Shown piece after piece: positions 35,601-51,048 of a stretch of DNA of 64,000 bases. Source of the stretch: Trochalopteron elliotii (taxonomy: Eukaryota; Chordata; Aves; Passeriformes; Leiothrichidae). The stretch lies in the NCBI GenBank assembly GCA_024734555.1, contig JANPWX010000654.1, positions 1,013,157-1,077,156 on the forward strand, read 5' to 3'. The translations under genes and the position numbers were made by a program. The first letter of the stretch is position 1. Every line of letters begins with the position of its first letter. The notes below the pieces were generated by a model. It ran no database searches. It saw only the letters and a list, made by a program, of their open reading frames with translations, and was not told where the DNA came from.

Positions 35601-38600
35601 TTTTATTCCCTCATTTTAGTGAATTCTGGAAGCTATGCCCTTGCCTACCCTCCTTTGTTTTAAGGAAACAATTGACTAAAATCCACAGGTATTGTCCTAA
35701 GGAGACTGATCTGTTTGGGGAGCTCTGCACAGGCCTTCAGCCTTCTCCCTTTGGAAGAAGAAAGGTTTCAGGTTTTCTTTCCTTTTTCCTGTGAAACACA
35801 AGGGTGTCCGGAATAGCTCTGGGAGAGCCAATGTGAGCACAGACCCCAAAGACTCTTAGCATTTGTTCACACAGCTAAGCTGGGAGAAACCCCAGAGCAG
35901 ATCTCAAAGGGCTTGTCAGTCCCATTCGTATTCAGACAGGATATTATGTGTGTTGAAACTGGTTTGGTCTTGCTTTGTGGGTCAGGTGTAATATTGGTAG
36001 AACCACTGGCTGACTGCTGAAGGCCTGATTTAAGCACTGCTGTATTGGCAGCATTTTGTCAGGGTATAACAAGGCAGAGTTTCTGTGGGATGTCTCTCCA
36101 TACAGCCTAAATTCCTGAGCCATTTGCAGTCATGACTAAGGACTAGAGTGGAATCTGTGGAACCTTGTGTTTGGAAGGAGAAAGGAAAGCTACTGTGATC
36201 TGGGTTTTTAGCTATTGCCCTGAAACACTGCCTGGGTTTGTGCTGAGACTGCATTTGTAGGAAATGCAGTATTGCTTTGGGAAAGATGTTTTCTGTAGTC
36301 ATGCTGAATGCACTTCTGTACCAGTAATTACCTGTTTGCCTCTAACTGACTGGGCCTTATCAGTTCTCACCTGCCAGTCTGTAGCTGCAGAGATAACTAA
36401 CTTTGCAAGAGCTAGCTGAATACTTCTGCTAGGGTGACATTAATGTTTAGTGTTTAATTCTTGTGGAAACTAAATCAGTTCCACTGATGTGTTCTTTCCT
36501 TATTTTTCTCTAGTGTGCTATTCAAATTGCCTCAGTTACCAAGGATAACTGATTTGGGGTTTGAGGCAAAGAGCTTTGCAGTGAATGGACGCCTGGCAAC
36601 ATAAGATTTGGAGCTGAAGGCAGTGGCAGTCAGTGCAGTGGGCAGGGAGTGTGCTGGCAGCAGATGCAGTGGTGTGCAGCCCTGCTCTGAGCTGGAGTCC
36701 CCACGAGTGTCTGGGGGCTCCTTGCAGCTCCTCTCCTCAGTCAGCCCACTGCTCTTCTAATGAAGGGGCAGATTCTGCCTCTAGCATTTTAACAGACTTT
36801 TCAGTTTGCTTTTGAACTGTTGTGCCAACACAGGACACGTTTCTCACTGTTAGAGACTACTGCTGTACACCAGCAGAGTTCTGAGCCTGCAGAGGAGCTT
36901 ACAGAGACACCCCTTCTCGTTCCTGGTTTCCTTCCTTATGCTGACTTAGCCAGGACTAGCTGGCTATCCTGCCTACTAGGATACTTAATCCTGCTAGGCT
37001 TAACCTGCATCCTCTCTCCAGTTCTCTTAATGCAAAATGCTTCTGGTTGTTCATCTTCCCTGGGCAGGGCTCGCTGCTGTCCCTGCTGCCCAGTGCCCGC
37101 AGTGGCCGTGTCCTGCCTGTCCCCACCCTGCAGTGTCCCTCCAGCTGCTCAGCTCTGCCTCGGCACAAGGCTGTGTCCTCTGGCCCCAGCGCTGTGACAG
37201 CCTCTCTGAGGCCCCACAGACACGGCCTGACTCAGCAGTTTTCACACTTCTGCCTTCATCTTTCCTGCAGCTGTAACACCAAGGTGCAGGGGGAAGGGGA
37301 AACACAGGAGGAAACGCATGGTCTGATCCCTGCCTCTCCCTTTCACTCCTCGTGGATGCTCCACATAAATAGGCTGGCTCAGCCCTTTCAGTCTTCCTGT
37401 ATTCCTGACACGAGGGTGAGATCTCTGCCATTGCAGGCATGGCCCCTTTACACTGCAAAGAGCAAAGTCTCCACATTCAGGCTGTATTTTACAGGGTGGG
37501 TTAGTAGCATGGTCTGTCAGCTTCCCTGACAGAGCCTCAGTGGTGTGGGAACAGCATCAGTGAGCTCTGCAAGTCTCTGCATTGCTAGAATTCTTCAGAG
37601 CTCTTCTAAGTGCTGAGCCTTCAGCCTCTTTGTGCAAGTAGCTGTGGCTCAGATTTATCTAACCTCAAACTCTGGGAGAGAGAACATGGGGGAGGTTGGA
37701 GAGCCACCCTGACACATGAGGGATTTTGAAATTTATCAGTAAGAAACACTAATTTCTTTGGGAATAATAATTTTGAGAGCTTTTCCTCTAAGATGACTGA
37801 CTGACTGCAAACAGGTCTGCTTCTGGGAGGTTGGGGTGGGTACCATGGCACAGCTTTGCTTTGATCTCAGGTAGCTGCACCAGGATCACATTTAATTACT
37901 TTGAAAGCCTGTCTCTGAGCAGTAGTGTCTCTTCCCCCAACTGGGATGGACTTCATTATGCAGAGGACAAAAGTCTCTTTTCGTTAGTAAGTTCTTATTT
38001 TCATGCAAAACTTTGAGCTGGGTGACAACACTTTTGAACTTCGGGGCTGCTTTAGATTTATACTTAACTCTCTGATGTTAGTTCTATGTTCATATCTCCT
38101 CTTAGATTTGAGGTATGAAATAAAGCTCTTTTCTTCCTCAGAGGTTGAAAGACATGGAAAAATCTGCTGTGAGCTGTGTTGCTTTATCTCAAAGCACATA
38201 TCATTTGCAGCAAGGTAGCTGTTACATTCCTATAACATATTGACCAACTATTGTTTAATCAATAAGACATATATTTCACAGCACAGCAGATACACAGCTT
38301 TGAAGCCAACAGCCTTGCAAAGTTTGTAGTATTGGCTACCAAGTACTGTCCTCTAAATTATTGTCTCATGTTCCTATGAGCTTCTGCTTGCCATCTGCCC
38401 TTCACACAGTCGTCATATCATGTCTGTTCTTGAAAAGACAATTTAATTAGATCTTCTTTCAGTAGGTTTTAATCAAGTGTTATGGGGTTGCTGGTGAATT
38501 ATTTACAGCCATATCACTTGATGGAACACTTGGTCTGCTAAAGGTATCATGTAAGTGACATCTGTAGCAAAGAGTGGAGCTGCCTTTGACTGAGGACCCC

Positions 38601-41600
38601 ACTTACGTTCCTTGGGGTTGTTCAGTTGACATCAGATGAATGTCGGGTTTTGTGAGCCCACTTTCCTTTACAGGAGTAGCAACTGAATGTGACTGTACTG
38701 AAAACAAAGGAGTTGAAGCAGTTTAAAACTAGGGTGAGAGCTGAATTTAGCTCTAGTCTCTGCTGGCTCAGTTCTTTTGTAAGTGCCTTTCAAGGCTGAA
38801 TACCTTAAACAGCATGGCCTTGACCCCCACTTGAAGCTCCAGCTATTTAAACATAAGTACTGTTGTACTGTCTTCAGACTTGGTCTGATGTTAAATTAAG
38901 TGTGTTTTGAATGGGTGAGGGAGTAAAAAACAACACTCATATAGCAAAGGACAACCAGCTGAGAAGGTGGATATTTTTAGAATACAGAAGGATTCTTTCT
39001 GTGCCTTATTTCACCTGACTCTTAAATTGGTAGAAATTCTACAGTTATAACCTTTCTTTTTTTCATCTTGTTGAATGCATGTTTCAGCAACATTGCTCTT
39101 TTGCCAGTTCAGCTCCCATCCCCAGCATGAGGCTGCCATCCACCCAAGTACACGTGGAAGTTTACAGCAATAACTGTTCAGCTCTCTCTTAGCATCCAGA
39201 ACTGACACTTAATTTGAGCCATGTATGTGGCAAGAAATGTATTATATGATGGTCTCATCCATAACATGCAAGTGCTGCTACCCATGGCCTAAATAATATT
39301 CACTGTTTGTATGAAGATTTAATTTGCTCACTCCTATCTCTGAAATCTCTGCCACAGAAATGATTACAGGAATGCTTTAAAGTCCAATTACTCTTAAGCT
39401 CCATCTCTGAATTTTTAAGTGCTTGGACCTTTTCCTGGGGCTGATGGTGACCTACTAGTACAGCTGGCAGTCAATAACTGTATGTAGGAAAGTGACCCCC
39501 TACCATTGCCCCATCCATGCGATCTTTCAGTGGGGAAGTGCAGTTGTTTGACTTTAGGGAACGATGTACAGGGAGGTCCTGGAAACCCCCAAGAGACCAA
39601 CAGAGAATTTAGCAGGTCATTGTGTCTCGTTGGAGATCGTTGTGTGTCATGAGCCTTTTGTGAAGGACAAGACTAATTTACAATTTAATTGTGTTGAAAT
39701 CCTGGATGTGTCAGCATGCTTCACAGGCTCCTCGGAAGGGACAAAGGGGTGAGAAGTTGTATACTCTGCAGTTCCCCCTGCAATAAGAGGGACAGCCCAT
39801 TGCTTTGATCCTTCCTCATTCTCTAGAATGACCAAAGACAAGGAGGGAGTTTTTAATGTTGGCAAGTGAAAGCTGAGTAAGTTACAAACTCACTGAGGGG
39901 AACTGGAAGCAGTCGGCCTATTCATGAGAGGCTTTTCTAACTTCTCTTGGCAAGTAGCAAGGGCAGACACATTTCAGAGAAAGTGCTTCTAGTCCTGACT
40001 TTATTTAGTGTTTGGGACAGGACGGTGTGGAAGCTGGGATAAGAAGGGAATTACGTGCACCTTTATTGCCCTGTAATTCCCACATTGCTGCTGCAGATGG
40101 TCTGGCTGGGAGACAAAGGGAGCCTTAGCATTGCTTATCTGGGTTGGGCATCTGGAGCACACACCTGACAGGTCACCTGCGAGGCTCAAGGTTCACGTTC
40201 AAGTGGCACTGCATGGTAGTTGGCTTTATAGTGGTCCCTCTCCTTTCAGCTGCTCTGGAGCCCACAGGTGTTTTCCTCTCTCTGTCTGCCATGGCTGTTT
40301 GTTGGTTCCATATGGATTATCCGTGGTCCCAAGCCTTGTGCAGCTGCTGGGTGAGTCTTTGCAGCAGCAAGAGCTGCTCCGTGTCACTGAGAGCCTTCCC
40401 CTCCCCCAGGTTGGGATATTCCTTGTGCAACGTGATCTCAGCCAGAGTGGTTGGGAACTGATAGTCCAGAGTTCATTTCCAGTTATTATTGTGGTAGGGA
40501 GTCAGGCTGGATCGAGGTACTCATTTCCAGCACAGAGCATATACCCTTTGAAAGCATAAACAACCTCTAGGTCAGTTTTACTTAGCTTCATACACAAGGG
40601 TTTCAGCTAAACAGGAAGAGCAAGCAGGAGCCGAAACACTGCAAGAAGCTGGTTCAGCACTCATCCATACTGGACTAAGTAAGGTCCCTTTCAGTGGAAA
40701 AAGATGTATATGGAGGACCAAGCTCTAAAGCAGCAGGGGAAGCTCCCTGCTTTTCTCTTTTGAGCTGGTCATCTTAACTGCAATGCTTTTTTTCTCATTA
40801 TCTAGGAGCCTGCAGAAGCCCTTCATAGGATCTAGGGCAGCTTGGAAGGCAGGCACGTTCAGAAGTTGTTGCCACGGTCTCTTAGAGAGACTGGAGATTA
40901 AAGGGGCTGAACTAGGTGAATCATTACCCTCAGAGTATGAACTTGTAATGTTGGGGAGCATTACCTGTGTTGGTGCAGACCCAGCAGCAGCAATCCTGTG
41001 TAACTACAGCCAGGATGGGAGCACCAAGTTAGCAGCAGTAAAGCCTCCCTCAGCTGTGCTTTGCTGCTAATACAGCCTTCTGTTAAGATTTGAGGCTGAA
41101 AAGACACTTTGCACAGCTCAGTATCTGCTCGTGGAGATGAGACTGACTCGTGGCTGGCTGTCATTGCCCGTTCCAGCTGGAATTTGGGGCTCAGGCAGCT
41201 CATGGAGCAAACTGGGGTCAGAGGCTGTTAAATTCAGAGTGCACTAGGGCTGCACAGCCAGTGAGGAAGGGGAGCCTCTGGGCTGGACAAACAGGTCACA
41301 CAGGTTTCCAGACACCTACCCAGCAGAGCTCCAAGGCTGCAGGAGCTGGATGCTTTCAGGTAGGAGCAGCACCAACACTTTGTGAGATAAAAGTTTGGCA
41401 GAATTGAAGTTCCATCAAGTACTAGAGTGTTTAAGCTTAGTTTAGCAAGAATCCATCAGAATAGTCAATAATTTGACTTCTTTGCAGTTAATTATTAAGT
41501 TCCTCCTACAAAGCACCACTGATATAATTAAATTTCCTTTCTAACTCAAGATTAACAGCTTCACTTGGTCCTTGCTACAGCCTTTCCTTAAGAGACCAGC

Positions 41601-43680
41601 CTGGCTGTGAGGATCTGACCGTTTGTGTCCTCTTTAGGGAGCAGGGGTCACATCCTGCTCTCTGTAGAGGTGACTCCTACACTCCTGCTCTTCCTGCTGC
41701 CTTGCTCTGCCCGTGGCCCTGCAGAGTAGCAGGGGAGTAGGAAGGAAGAACTAGTCCAGTAAAACCTCACTGCACAAAGACACCCAGCAACTGACCAGCA
41801 GCTTTAGAGCAGAGTGGAACACACAACTATCCCAGGAGCTTCAAAACAAAATCAGGGAAAAGGCCATAAATAAAACATTTCTGCATCACCATCCTTTGTC
41901 TCACAGCCTTTCCCCACATCCCACGTTTAACCCAAACTTCTTCAAATAATCCTTCATTCTCACTGCAATTGTACTGACTCCATCAGTGGGATGGTCCTGG
42001 GCTTTCAGAAAGGGTCTGCACAGAGGTTTGTCTGAGACTGTGATGTTCCTAATCTTGAGAGGGCAGAAAGGCTAACCCAAGGACGTGGAACTGCAGAGAG
42101 AGGGAGCTTTGGACAGGTGCTGCTGAGAACATTAGTTTGCTGAGAAGGAAAGAGAACTGACCCTGGAAGCAAACTCACTGACAAATGGGATCACCAGTGC
42201 TGGAGGGAAAATAAAGCTCATACAGTCCACTGACACCATTTTACTTTTTAACTGTTTTAGGAGTCTCTCCTAGAGCTGAGCTGTGGGGGACCTTGTTAAC
42301 TTGGCAGCTGAATCTCAGTTACCCTCACAGCTTTTCCAGTCCTGTATTTTGTATTTCAGTGCCTTGACACAGTATTCTGGGAGCATTCTTGATAATTGGT
42401 GAGCAAACTGAAAATCTCTGATCCCACTGCATGGCAGAACATACCAAAACTTTTTTTTTTCCCCCTCTCCAAATCTTGTATTACAGGTTCAAAGCATTTT
42501 GAATAGAGTGAGGTTTAGTATATTTTGTTCTTCCTGACAATCCCAAAATACAGTCTCATAGCAGCTTGTTAAAATAAAGCTGTTTTGCTGTTTTAAAAGA
42601 GAGAATGTGGCAAGTTGCCACATTCCAGTTAAGCAATTTCCTATAGTTGACTCTTTTTTATTGCATGTTTTTTTTTCAGTCGTGTCCCTACTCTGCTTTC
42701 TCTGCAAGAAGGCAAAATCCCCTAGACAAGACAAAAGCCCCCACCTCTGTATTAATACTTGAAGCAAACTCCCCTTCCTGAGTCTCCTCATGAGAACAGA
42801 ACACGGAGCCTTGGCACGGGGGGCTGTAGTGTATGTGGCAAACTGGAATTTCTCAGAACTGTGGCTTTTTTTGGAAACAGCATTTTCCTTGATGGGGGTA
42901 GATTTGCCCATTTTTATTGCAGCAGCCCTCAGCAGCAGCTCCATGATGGGAGCTGGGAATCCTCCTGCAGAGATCTCAGGCTGTGCTGGCTCTGCAGCTG
43001 GGGGCAGCAAGGCTGGCTCCAGTGCCAGGATGCTCCTCTCTGCAGGAGAGCAGCAGGATGTGCCTCGCTGCCTTCAGTGGGTGGGTGCCTGTCCTGCAAA
43101 GCTGGGGCTTGGCAGGTGCATGTACAAACTGAGTAACTGATTTAAGAGCATCTGCTGAGTAATTGAAAGGAAGAGCAAGCAAGTCCTCAAGGTAGTGAGT
43201 AATGCTACAGCTTCCTATTTCTGGGTGACTGTGCTCAGTCCTCTCCCTTTCTCTTTTCAGCTGAAGAAAATGATTGGCAGTGACTGTGCTGAGGAGACAG
43301 GACTGGACATGCAGGGGCTTTGCTGGCAGGTCATGGAAATGGGCTCCAGGGCCTGGGCAGCCAGGCTGCTTCTGCTGAGCTCCCAAATGCCTGTGTTTGT
43401 GACCTGACCCAGCCCTGGGCTCGGCTGCACTGCTGGGGTAACAGGCAGCATGGGCAGGACCTCATCCAGCATTCGGGGAAATCAGGGCATCTGGGAGTTT
43501 CAGATAACTTCAGTGTTCTTTGCATGAGATCACAGCTGGAAAGCTAATAATAATCTGCTGCTGATTATTTGCACTTTCAAGATTATACTGTAAACAATCC
43601 AGTTGAATTTATAAATTGCCTTTGCCAAAACACAAAAGAGAAATAAGACTATCTATGAAGGAAGGATGGAGGTAGAAAGG

Positions 43681-43738
43681 TTTTTTTGGTGTTTTTTTTG
43701 GGTTTTTTTTTGTTTGTTTGTTTGTTTGTTTTTTTGTT
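43681..43738. repeat. T-rich / (GTTT)n low-complexity tract
   Basis: Runs of 7 to 9 T are separated by G, followed by several GTTT units. Simple repeat. Confidence 0.9.
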
Positions 43739-46700
43739 CAAGACATTTTTGGATTCAGAAGCTGATTCTGAAGCAAGACTGCTGATACTTAGGGAGTCCT
43801 GCTATTTTGTTTGCTCATCCTATGATGGCTGAGCACTGTAAGTTTTGCCTTTGTGGAAATCCTCAGAGTGACTGAGCTGTGCAAGGACAGCTCACGTGGT
43901 GTATTTTTGAACAAGCTGAATACTGGAAAAGCTGAGTGTGGGCACTGACTTTGTGCCTCTGAGACAGGTAAGAAGCTGTCTGCAGCTCTGCTGGATCCCT
44001 TAGCCATTTACAGGCCTTTGCTGTGTTTCTGGCTTTGGTATTCTGGAGGAGTGTTAGAAAGAATTACTCCCAGTAGTGTTTTACATCACACCTGGCAGGA
44101 GGTGTAGTAGAGGAGCAGTGGCATCTAGAGTCTCCCACTGTACAGATGTGGCATTGCAGCTTTCTGCAGCATCCTCAGGATCCAGGATTTTCAGTAATGC
44201 CTGACTTAGCCATGCTCCTTTTGGAGAGATCGAGGTGAAGTACTGTAAACGAAAGGAGTGGGACAAACCCATCAGTGATCTCTGTATATCAATGCAGAGC
44301 TGCTTGGCTGCAGTGAAAAATCTCAACTCTTGTGGCATGAATTTGTATCCAGCACTCAGAGCTGTCCGCTGGCAGGCAGAGAAATACAACACAGGATCCC
44401 TTTGTGTTTCCCCTGCTCCTTGGGAGGAGAGTATTTCCATGACAGACTAGCACACAGGCTGTTACAATGGCTTTTTCTTTTCTCCTCAGCAGTTTGGAGT
44501 TTGTGTGTTCCTGGTCGATGTGGCTCAGCACAGGGAGTCCCTCCTCTGGTCTGAGCAGGGGCAGTTGAAACCCTGAACCCAGAGCCTGCTCAGCTTCTCT
44601 CCAGCACATAATCCAAGGAGATACTTTAAGACAAAAGGGATGTAACTCAGCACAAGGAATGCAAAGGGGTGATGGAGAAGTTTTCTGAAGAGTATTTCCT
44701 AAAGAGACTGTAGAGCAAGAAAAGCGAAAAGAGAAATGGAATTAAAACATACAAGTGTGTAAATCACGTTTTAGAAATGTTTCTTACAGGCTGATGCTCT
44801 AGAAGCTTTTCTGAACTGTGGAAGTGATGGCAAATGTGAGAACTTTGCTGCTCTAAAGGCTTTTTTTCCAACCCTCACCTGGAGCAAAAAAGTCAGGCTC
44901 AGATTTTTCACAAATTCTTCATAAAATAACTTTTGGACATAGAAGCAAAGTGCTTAAACTCTGATCCTGAACTGGCACATTTTCTTCCATTGTACATTTA
45001 ATGCAGATTTTTGTTAGAAGAATATGTTTTGAGAACTTTAATTTGCTTCCATAGAATGCTTTAAAAATGAGAAACTTGGTTTTAGTCAACTGTCAGAATA
45101 TGCTTCTCTTAAATGAACAAAACCAAAGGAAAACCAGCCCCAACCTCCTGTTCTGCTTAGGTACAGAGACAAGTGTGGTGTGTGAAATTTCTGTGGAAAT
45201 GCACAAAAGTAATGGATATTGTACCTGCCTGAAAGATGCTGAGCTTGGAGCTTGTTATCTTTGTATTTGTGATCTTTTTTCAAGTGCTGATTAAAATCTT
45301 TCCAGGCTGCTGTATGATGCCAAGTAGCTATTGCAGAACTGTCTGGTGTATAGCAAATTGCTGCTTATCAGTCCCCTCTGTATTTTTTCCACATACAACT
45401 GTTACTGGGTCAGCAGCTGTATTTTCCTGTTACTTTGTAAGTGGGCACAACATGGTTTAGGGGAAAAGTCTCAGAGTCACAAGAAAAAAATGTTCTTTTT
45501 GGGGTTGGGAATCTGGAGTCTGCACTCTAAATCCTGTATTTGTATTTAACTAATGATAGAAACCCCTCGTGGTTGCTACGGGCAAATGTGAACCAGTAAG
45601 AGAGAGCCCCAAGGAGATATTTTGAAAAACAAAATGTGAGCAGTGAGCCATGGCAGCTTTCTCACTCAGTGTCTGTGAAAAAAGAAATGTGACCCCAGTC
45701 CTTGCCAAAAGAGCTCAGTTCTTTCTAGCAGAAACCCAATAATTGGGAGCATTTCAGAGAATACAGTTTCTTAGCTGAGATTTCCCAGGGTGCAGAGACA
45801 GAATGTCTTCAGTTCCAAGACCTGCAACCTGCTCCTGCAGAGATTTAACACTTTTCTGTGTAAACCTCTTCCCCAAAGCCCAGTGCAGCAGCAGTCTGGG
45901 GAACTGTGTGTGCCACAGAGGAGGGGAAGGTGGCACTCTGGAACCCTCTCGAATAATTGAGTCAAACAAGTAGGATTTGATTTTGTTGTGGTTTTTTTTT
46001 TTTTTCTTCCCTTGGTCTGCTAATAAGCCTGAGAACAACCTGCTAATCTGTCTCATTCCCCAGCCACTGTGAGGGAATGGTAGAGACTGGAGGTTTGTGC
46101 TTGTATTTTAATGAGGCTACAGAAAAAGAAATGTGTAAGACAAAAGGAAGATGGTTGGGAAGGCAAGGGGAAGAAAAATGGGAAAAAGCCTTTGGGATTA
46201 GGGGCAGCATCGTGGGCAGTAAAATGCTCCATTGAAGGAGCTTGGTTCCTTCCAAGACCTCTCAGTTCTGTCCTGGGGAGTGTTCAGGCCTCATCCAGGG
46301 TGTTCCCCTTGGAGCTCACTGTCTGTGCCAGCTCGGGGTGCTCAGGACCTGCAGAGTGAGGCCTGCAGTGAGGAAGGGGAAGTGCAGGAATATGACGAGG
46401 ACCTACAATTAGTCATTCTCTTCCTGACCTTGATGAAGGAAATGTCTGGCTTTATATTGTCTGCTGTAAACTCTCCTTTATTTAGACTCTAAGTTTACAC
46501 ATGCACAGCTTGTTGGTGTCTTTATTTCCACTTCCTGCATCATCAATCAAATACACCTGAGAGTTCATTCAGAAATGTGTGAGAATGATTAGTGCCATCA
46601 TAAAACCTATTCCCTTTAAAGGCACTTTAAGTTTTGAATTTTACAGAGAGATCCATGGGCTGTAACACAACTCCTGTGCCCGAAGCATGGCCTGGTGCTT

Positions 46701-49700
46701 CCTTTCAGATTCTGAGCCTTCCATAGTCTTTCTCCCTGTCACTTGCTGCCTCCTGCTGCAGTCACTGGAAAGGCCACAGGGAGTGGGGGTAATTGTTAAT
46801 GGGAGGAGAGATCCAGTGGGTTTGCCCAGACAGTGAATAATTATAGAGAGGCAGAGTATTGGTGTTATGTTTGGGCTGCATTTGCCTCTGTAGGACTTTA
46901 CAGAGTTGGACAGGTACTTGTTCACCTGCAGTACTTTGGGAGGCCTGTGTGGTGTTCACAGCAGGGTAAATCCACCAGCCTGCTCAGTGGCCAGGCAACA
47001 GCTCCATGAGGGATGGGAAAGCTGAGCAGGTCTGCAGGGCAGTGTGGAGTGACAATACCCTTCAGGAGGGGCTTGGGGCAGCAGGAGGTTGCTGTGCTCC
47101 CTGTGGAAGCACAGCTAAGCCTGATGAAGCGTGGCTGAGGTGAAGAAGCTTGCTGGGTGCTGGAGAGCTGTGAGCTGAGTGGAGCAGAGCTGCAGAACTG
47201 GTGTGGCAGCAGCAGGGCTGTGCTCAGCAAATGGCAAGTACAGTTCTTAGTCTTGCAGAATGCTCTCAGTCATTCTGTTACACTTGTGTGTCCTCGGGTG
47301 GCAAAGGAAGGGGGGGACTTTCATTTTTAGTGTTCAGTGGGTGTGAAATCTCTGATCTTTAAGCAGAGGACTGTTCCTGTAGCTGCATTAGGCTCAGATG
47401 CCTCGCTGGGATGAAATCTTTGAAGAGAATTATGTTATGAGGCTCAGGGAACTACTTGATTGTGTAGTTTCATCCTCCCACTCGTAGCTGGGAAGGCCTC
47501 AACTGAGTCTTTACAGCCTCAGTCACTGGGATTGTGAAAAAGAGAAGAGGGGAGAAGAAAAGGAGTGGTATGTGGCCTCCAAGTGACCCAGAAATGATGC
47601 TGTCTGCATCATTTGACAAAGCAGAAATAACATACTGTAGTGTTTGGGCAGTGGCTATTGTGTCAGCCTCAGGCATGACTGAGGGTTCAAAGGAAAATCC
47701 ATCCATCTGGTGTTCCATGTCTCCATACCCCTCTACCTCTCTGTGCTTGTATTTAGCAGTTTCTCCTAAGCCTTCTCCCCCAGCACACCTTGCCTGCACA
47801 TTTTCCTGCTGGCTTGTGCTGGGTCCTGTTTTGCAGGGTTTGTTTAGCAATGCATTGAGAAACTGTTTCCTTTTCTGTTACAAGCCAGCCTGAAGTCCCT
47901 CAGCAGCACAGCCCAGCCCTGGAGGGCTGGCACTGGGGCTCCATGGTGGGACTGACACCCCGGGGCTTCCTCCATCCCTGCCATCCTTCTGGCACCTCTG
48001 CTTTTCATTGTCCCTGCTGCTGGGAGCCACTGCTTAGAGCAGAGCACTGAGAGAGCTCCCATGGCCCCTTGTCAGAGCTGCTCCTTCACTTTGTGCAAAT
48101 TATTTTTAATCCTCCTTCCTCTTTCTTATTTTTAACAAGGTGCTGCTGCATGGGGTCCTTGGAGTATATTTGTATTCCTGAGGTGTTTGTGGCATTCAGA
48201 GCAGTGGCACTGTTGTGCAGCCACTCTTGTTCAAGGGCACTGTGCCTGTGGCCCAGCACAGCAGTCACCTTCAGACCTGGTGCCTGTGCCTGCAGCTGTG
48301 TGCTCAGTGCAGAGCTGGATAGGAAATGCACCCAAATGAGCAAGAACTCTGCCTGCCATTTCAGCACAGCTAAAAACACAGAAACCAGGCCTCACATTCT
48401 GGACAGGTGTTCTGCTCACTGCCAAGCTTCTTGCTGAATGAGTCAGCTGGGTTCAAGTAGAGAATGTGAATTCCACAGGCTGCAGGTCAGAGTCTGACAT
48501 GTGAGCCCCTTTTTTTCCTCAGATGCCACCTCAAATAAAGCAAATGACTTTGCTGCCAGATATTTCTCTGTAATATTTTGTCTGATACCTATTTTACCAT
48601 GCATGGCTGGTGAAAATACAGGTTACAATATCATCCTTTAGTAGCTTCAGTTCTGTTGGTTTTGAGGGCAAATCCATGTGGGTGACAAACTGAGTGACCT
48701 AATATTTTAGGATACAAATAATTCCTTGAAATGAAGTGTTTTGCTCTTCCTCCTCTTACTTTGGGTTGTGAATTTTGCTCCTGTGCAGACCCTGTGCTTG
48801 CCTTGGAAAGAGCTGTTTGAATTTCATGCTGATCTCAAGATAGTTTGGAGGTTGGTGAGATTGTGAGACTCCAGCTGAATCCTGCATTATGTGACTGTTC
48901 CTAATGGAAGCACAGATGGGAAGGATGGTTTTCTCTGTGGCTGAACGAAGTGTTCTATGAACAGGTTTGGATCAGATTTCACTGCAAATTGAGCATATGT
49001 CATGTGAAAAGGGTACAGATCCACTCTCTCAGTTTAAGTAAGCAGATTTGGTCCTAAACCAGTCAAAACCAGGCAGTGGTTCAATTCTCCCTGTGCTGGA
49101 AAGGGAACACTTCACACTGTTGTCAGGTATCTTTATACCTAGAGGCACAAGGAGGAAATGAGAATTTGTGAGGCTGCAGTTGGTGCTGGTGATGCTGTGC
49201 TCAGATGCTGATAACCATCCAGATAGCTGGGGGCATTCACATGAGTCAGCTGCTGAGAGCTGGAGTTCACAGAGGAGCAGCCCAGTGCTCTGTGGGCAGA
49301 GCTGCACACACGCTTGGGTTGGTGTCAGCTGAAGGGCCCTCAGACCCTCCCACTGGAGCAGAACTGCCTTGGATGGTTGGCTGCACAGCACAGAGAGGCC
49401 TGTCCTGTGCCTGCAGGTCCCTGGCAGAGCTGAGCCTGGAGCTGTGTGCTGTGATCCCCCATCTGCCTGCTCCTGGGCACGCTCGGGATAACCTCAGCAC
49501 TATTTGTGCAATGATTCCTCGGCCTTATTCTGTCCCCTCCTCTTGTCCTGGTGTGTTCCTTGGAGACCCCACACCAGTGCTCTGATCCCACCTGAGGCTG
49601 CCTTGATTCCTGCTTTTGGGGGAGGGTTCTGCTCAGGACATGCTCAGCATTGCTGCATTTCAGTCCCAGCTGGAGAGCCCAGCCAGCATTTCTACCTCTT

Positions 49701-51048
49701 CTGTGTTTGCTATTTCCACCAGTTTGGCATTCCCACACGGTTAGTGTGGGATCTGGGGGACTTGTTAGCTCTGTCGTGCTCCTCCCTCCAAAGGCCACAG
49801 GGCAGGGCTGCTTTGGGGGGCTGTTTCTGAGACAGACCCTGAGGGGGGGGTTGGTTCCCTGTGTGGGCACCTGCACAGGGCCTTTCTGAGCTCTCCAGAG
49901 CCCAGGCTCTGCCCCAGCTCTCCATGTGCTGTGTAACAGTGACATCCCAGGTCTTTCCCTTGCATGGATCAACCCCACTGCAGCCTTTTTTCACTTTGAA
50001 CTGGATGACTTGGAGAAAGTGCCCTGAAGTGTCCTCACATGCTGCTGCTCTCCCAGCAGCTGGTGAGATCTTTATCAGTTTCTCACATGGTTGCCGAGCA
50101 TGACTTCAGAGACAAATTTGGCAAGTCCAATTCTGACCTTTTTATGTTCTCTTCAGTGCTCAGGTGGCCTAAAAGGTTTTTTTGGTCTGACATAGGGTTT
50201 GTGTGTATAATGGCACTGGGGAAAATAGATAAGAGTCAGCTAAAGGTGTGAAGTGAATCCACTTTCACTGGATGCCTTCAGATGACTCATCTGACTTTCC
50301 CCAGTGCCCCGTGCAGATAAACTCCAGTTCAGAAGTTTGGTCTTCTGTTTCAGGAGGCAGAAATGCAGAACCTCCCCCATGCTCTGATCCTGATGTGCCC
50401 AGTGCAGTTTCCTGCTGCACCAGGAGCTGCTGGGTTGCTTCAGAGAGTGCTCCTGCCCTCTGGGCTGCTTCTTGGCAGGAGGTTAATAGAGGAGTTCCTT
50501 CCAGATTAATTCCTGTCTGAGGCAAGATAGATGATTTGCATTTCTCTTAACCACATGCAAGAGCTGGGCCATACATTGATCTGATCCTTTTAAAGCCTCA
50601 GCCACCAGCTGGGTAAATTGCAGGGCAGGACTTGGTTGTAGCCTTGGAAGTTTCGGTGTAAGCTCCTATTTCTTGTCTCCTCCAGTGCTGCCAGGCTCCC
50701 TGAGATTTCATCTCTGGGCCCAGGAGCAATAGGATCTGCTTTTGACCATGTGCTTGATTTGTTCATTAAATCGTGACAGTTGTTTGTTTTGGGTATTGCA
50801 AAACTCCTCTTCTAAACATTGCATATGTTTCAAGTCAACAAGAAAAGTTGCAGGCTTCACTGAGCAGATTATAGGTTTTGTTAAAGTGTGAAAACATGGC
50901 ATTTGGTTGTGAAACGTATGATTGAATCAAACTTGGTCTCCAACTGTTGATATTCTGCAGAAATCTTGGCTGGCACTTTGGTATAGCAGTGTCCCTCTGC
51001 CTGTCCCCAAGTTGTTTCATTTATAATTTCCATTCTGTGCCATGGTTG

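Noticed and set aside
40660..40715. Resemblance to the 3' end of a CR1 element (ggacta...aggtcccttt)
   Set aside because: The match is too short and gapped to separate from chance.
49340..49978. 212-codon minus-strand open frame
   Set aside because: Low-complexity Pro/Ser/Arg-rich product without a recognisable domain, overlapping several + strand frames.
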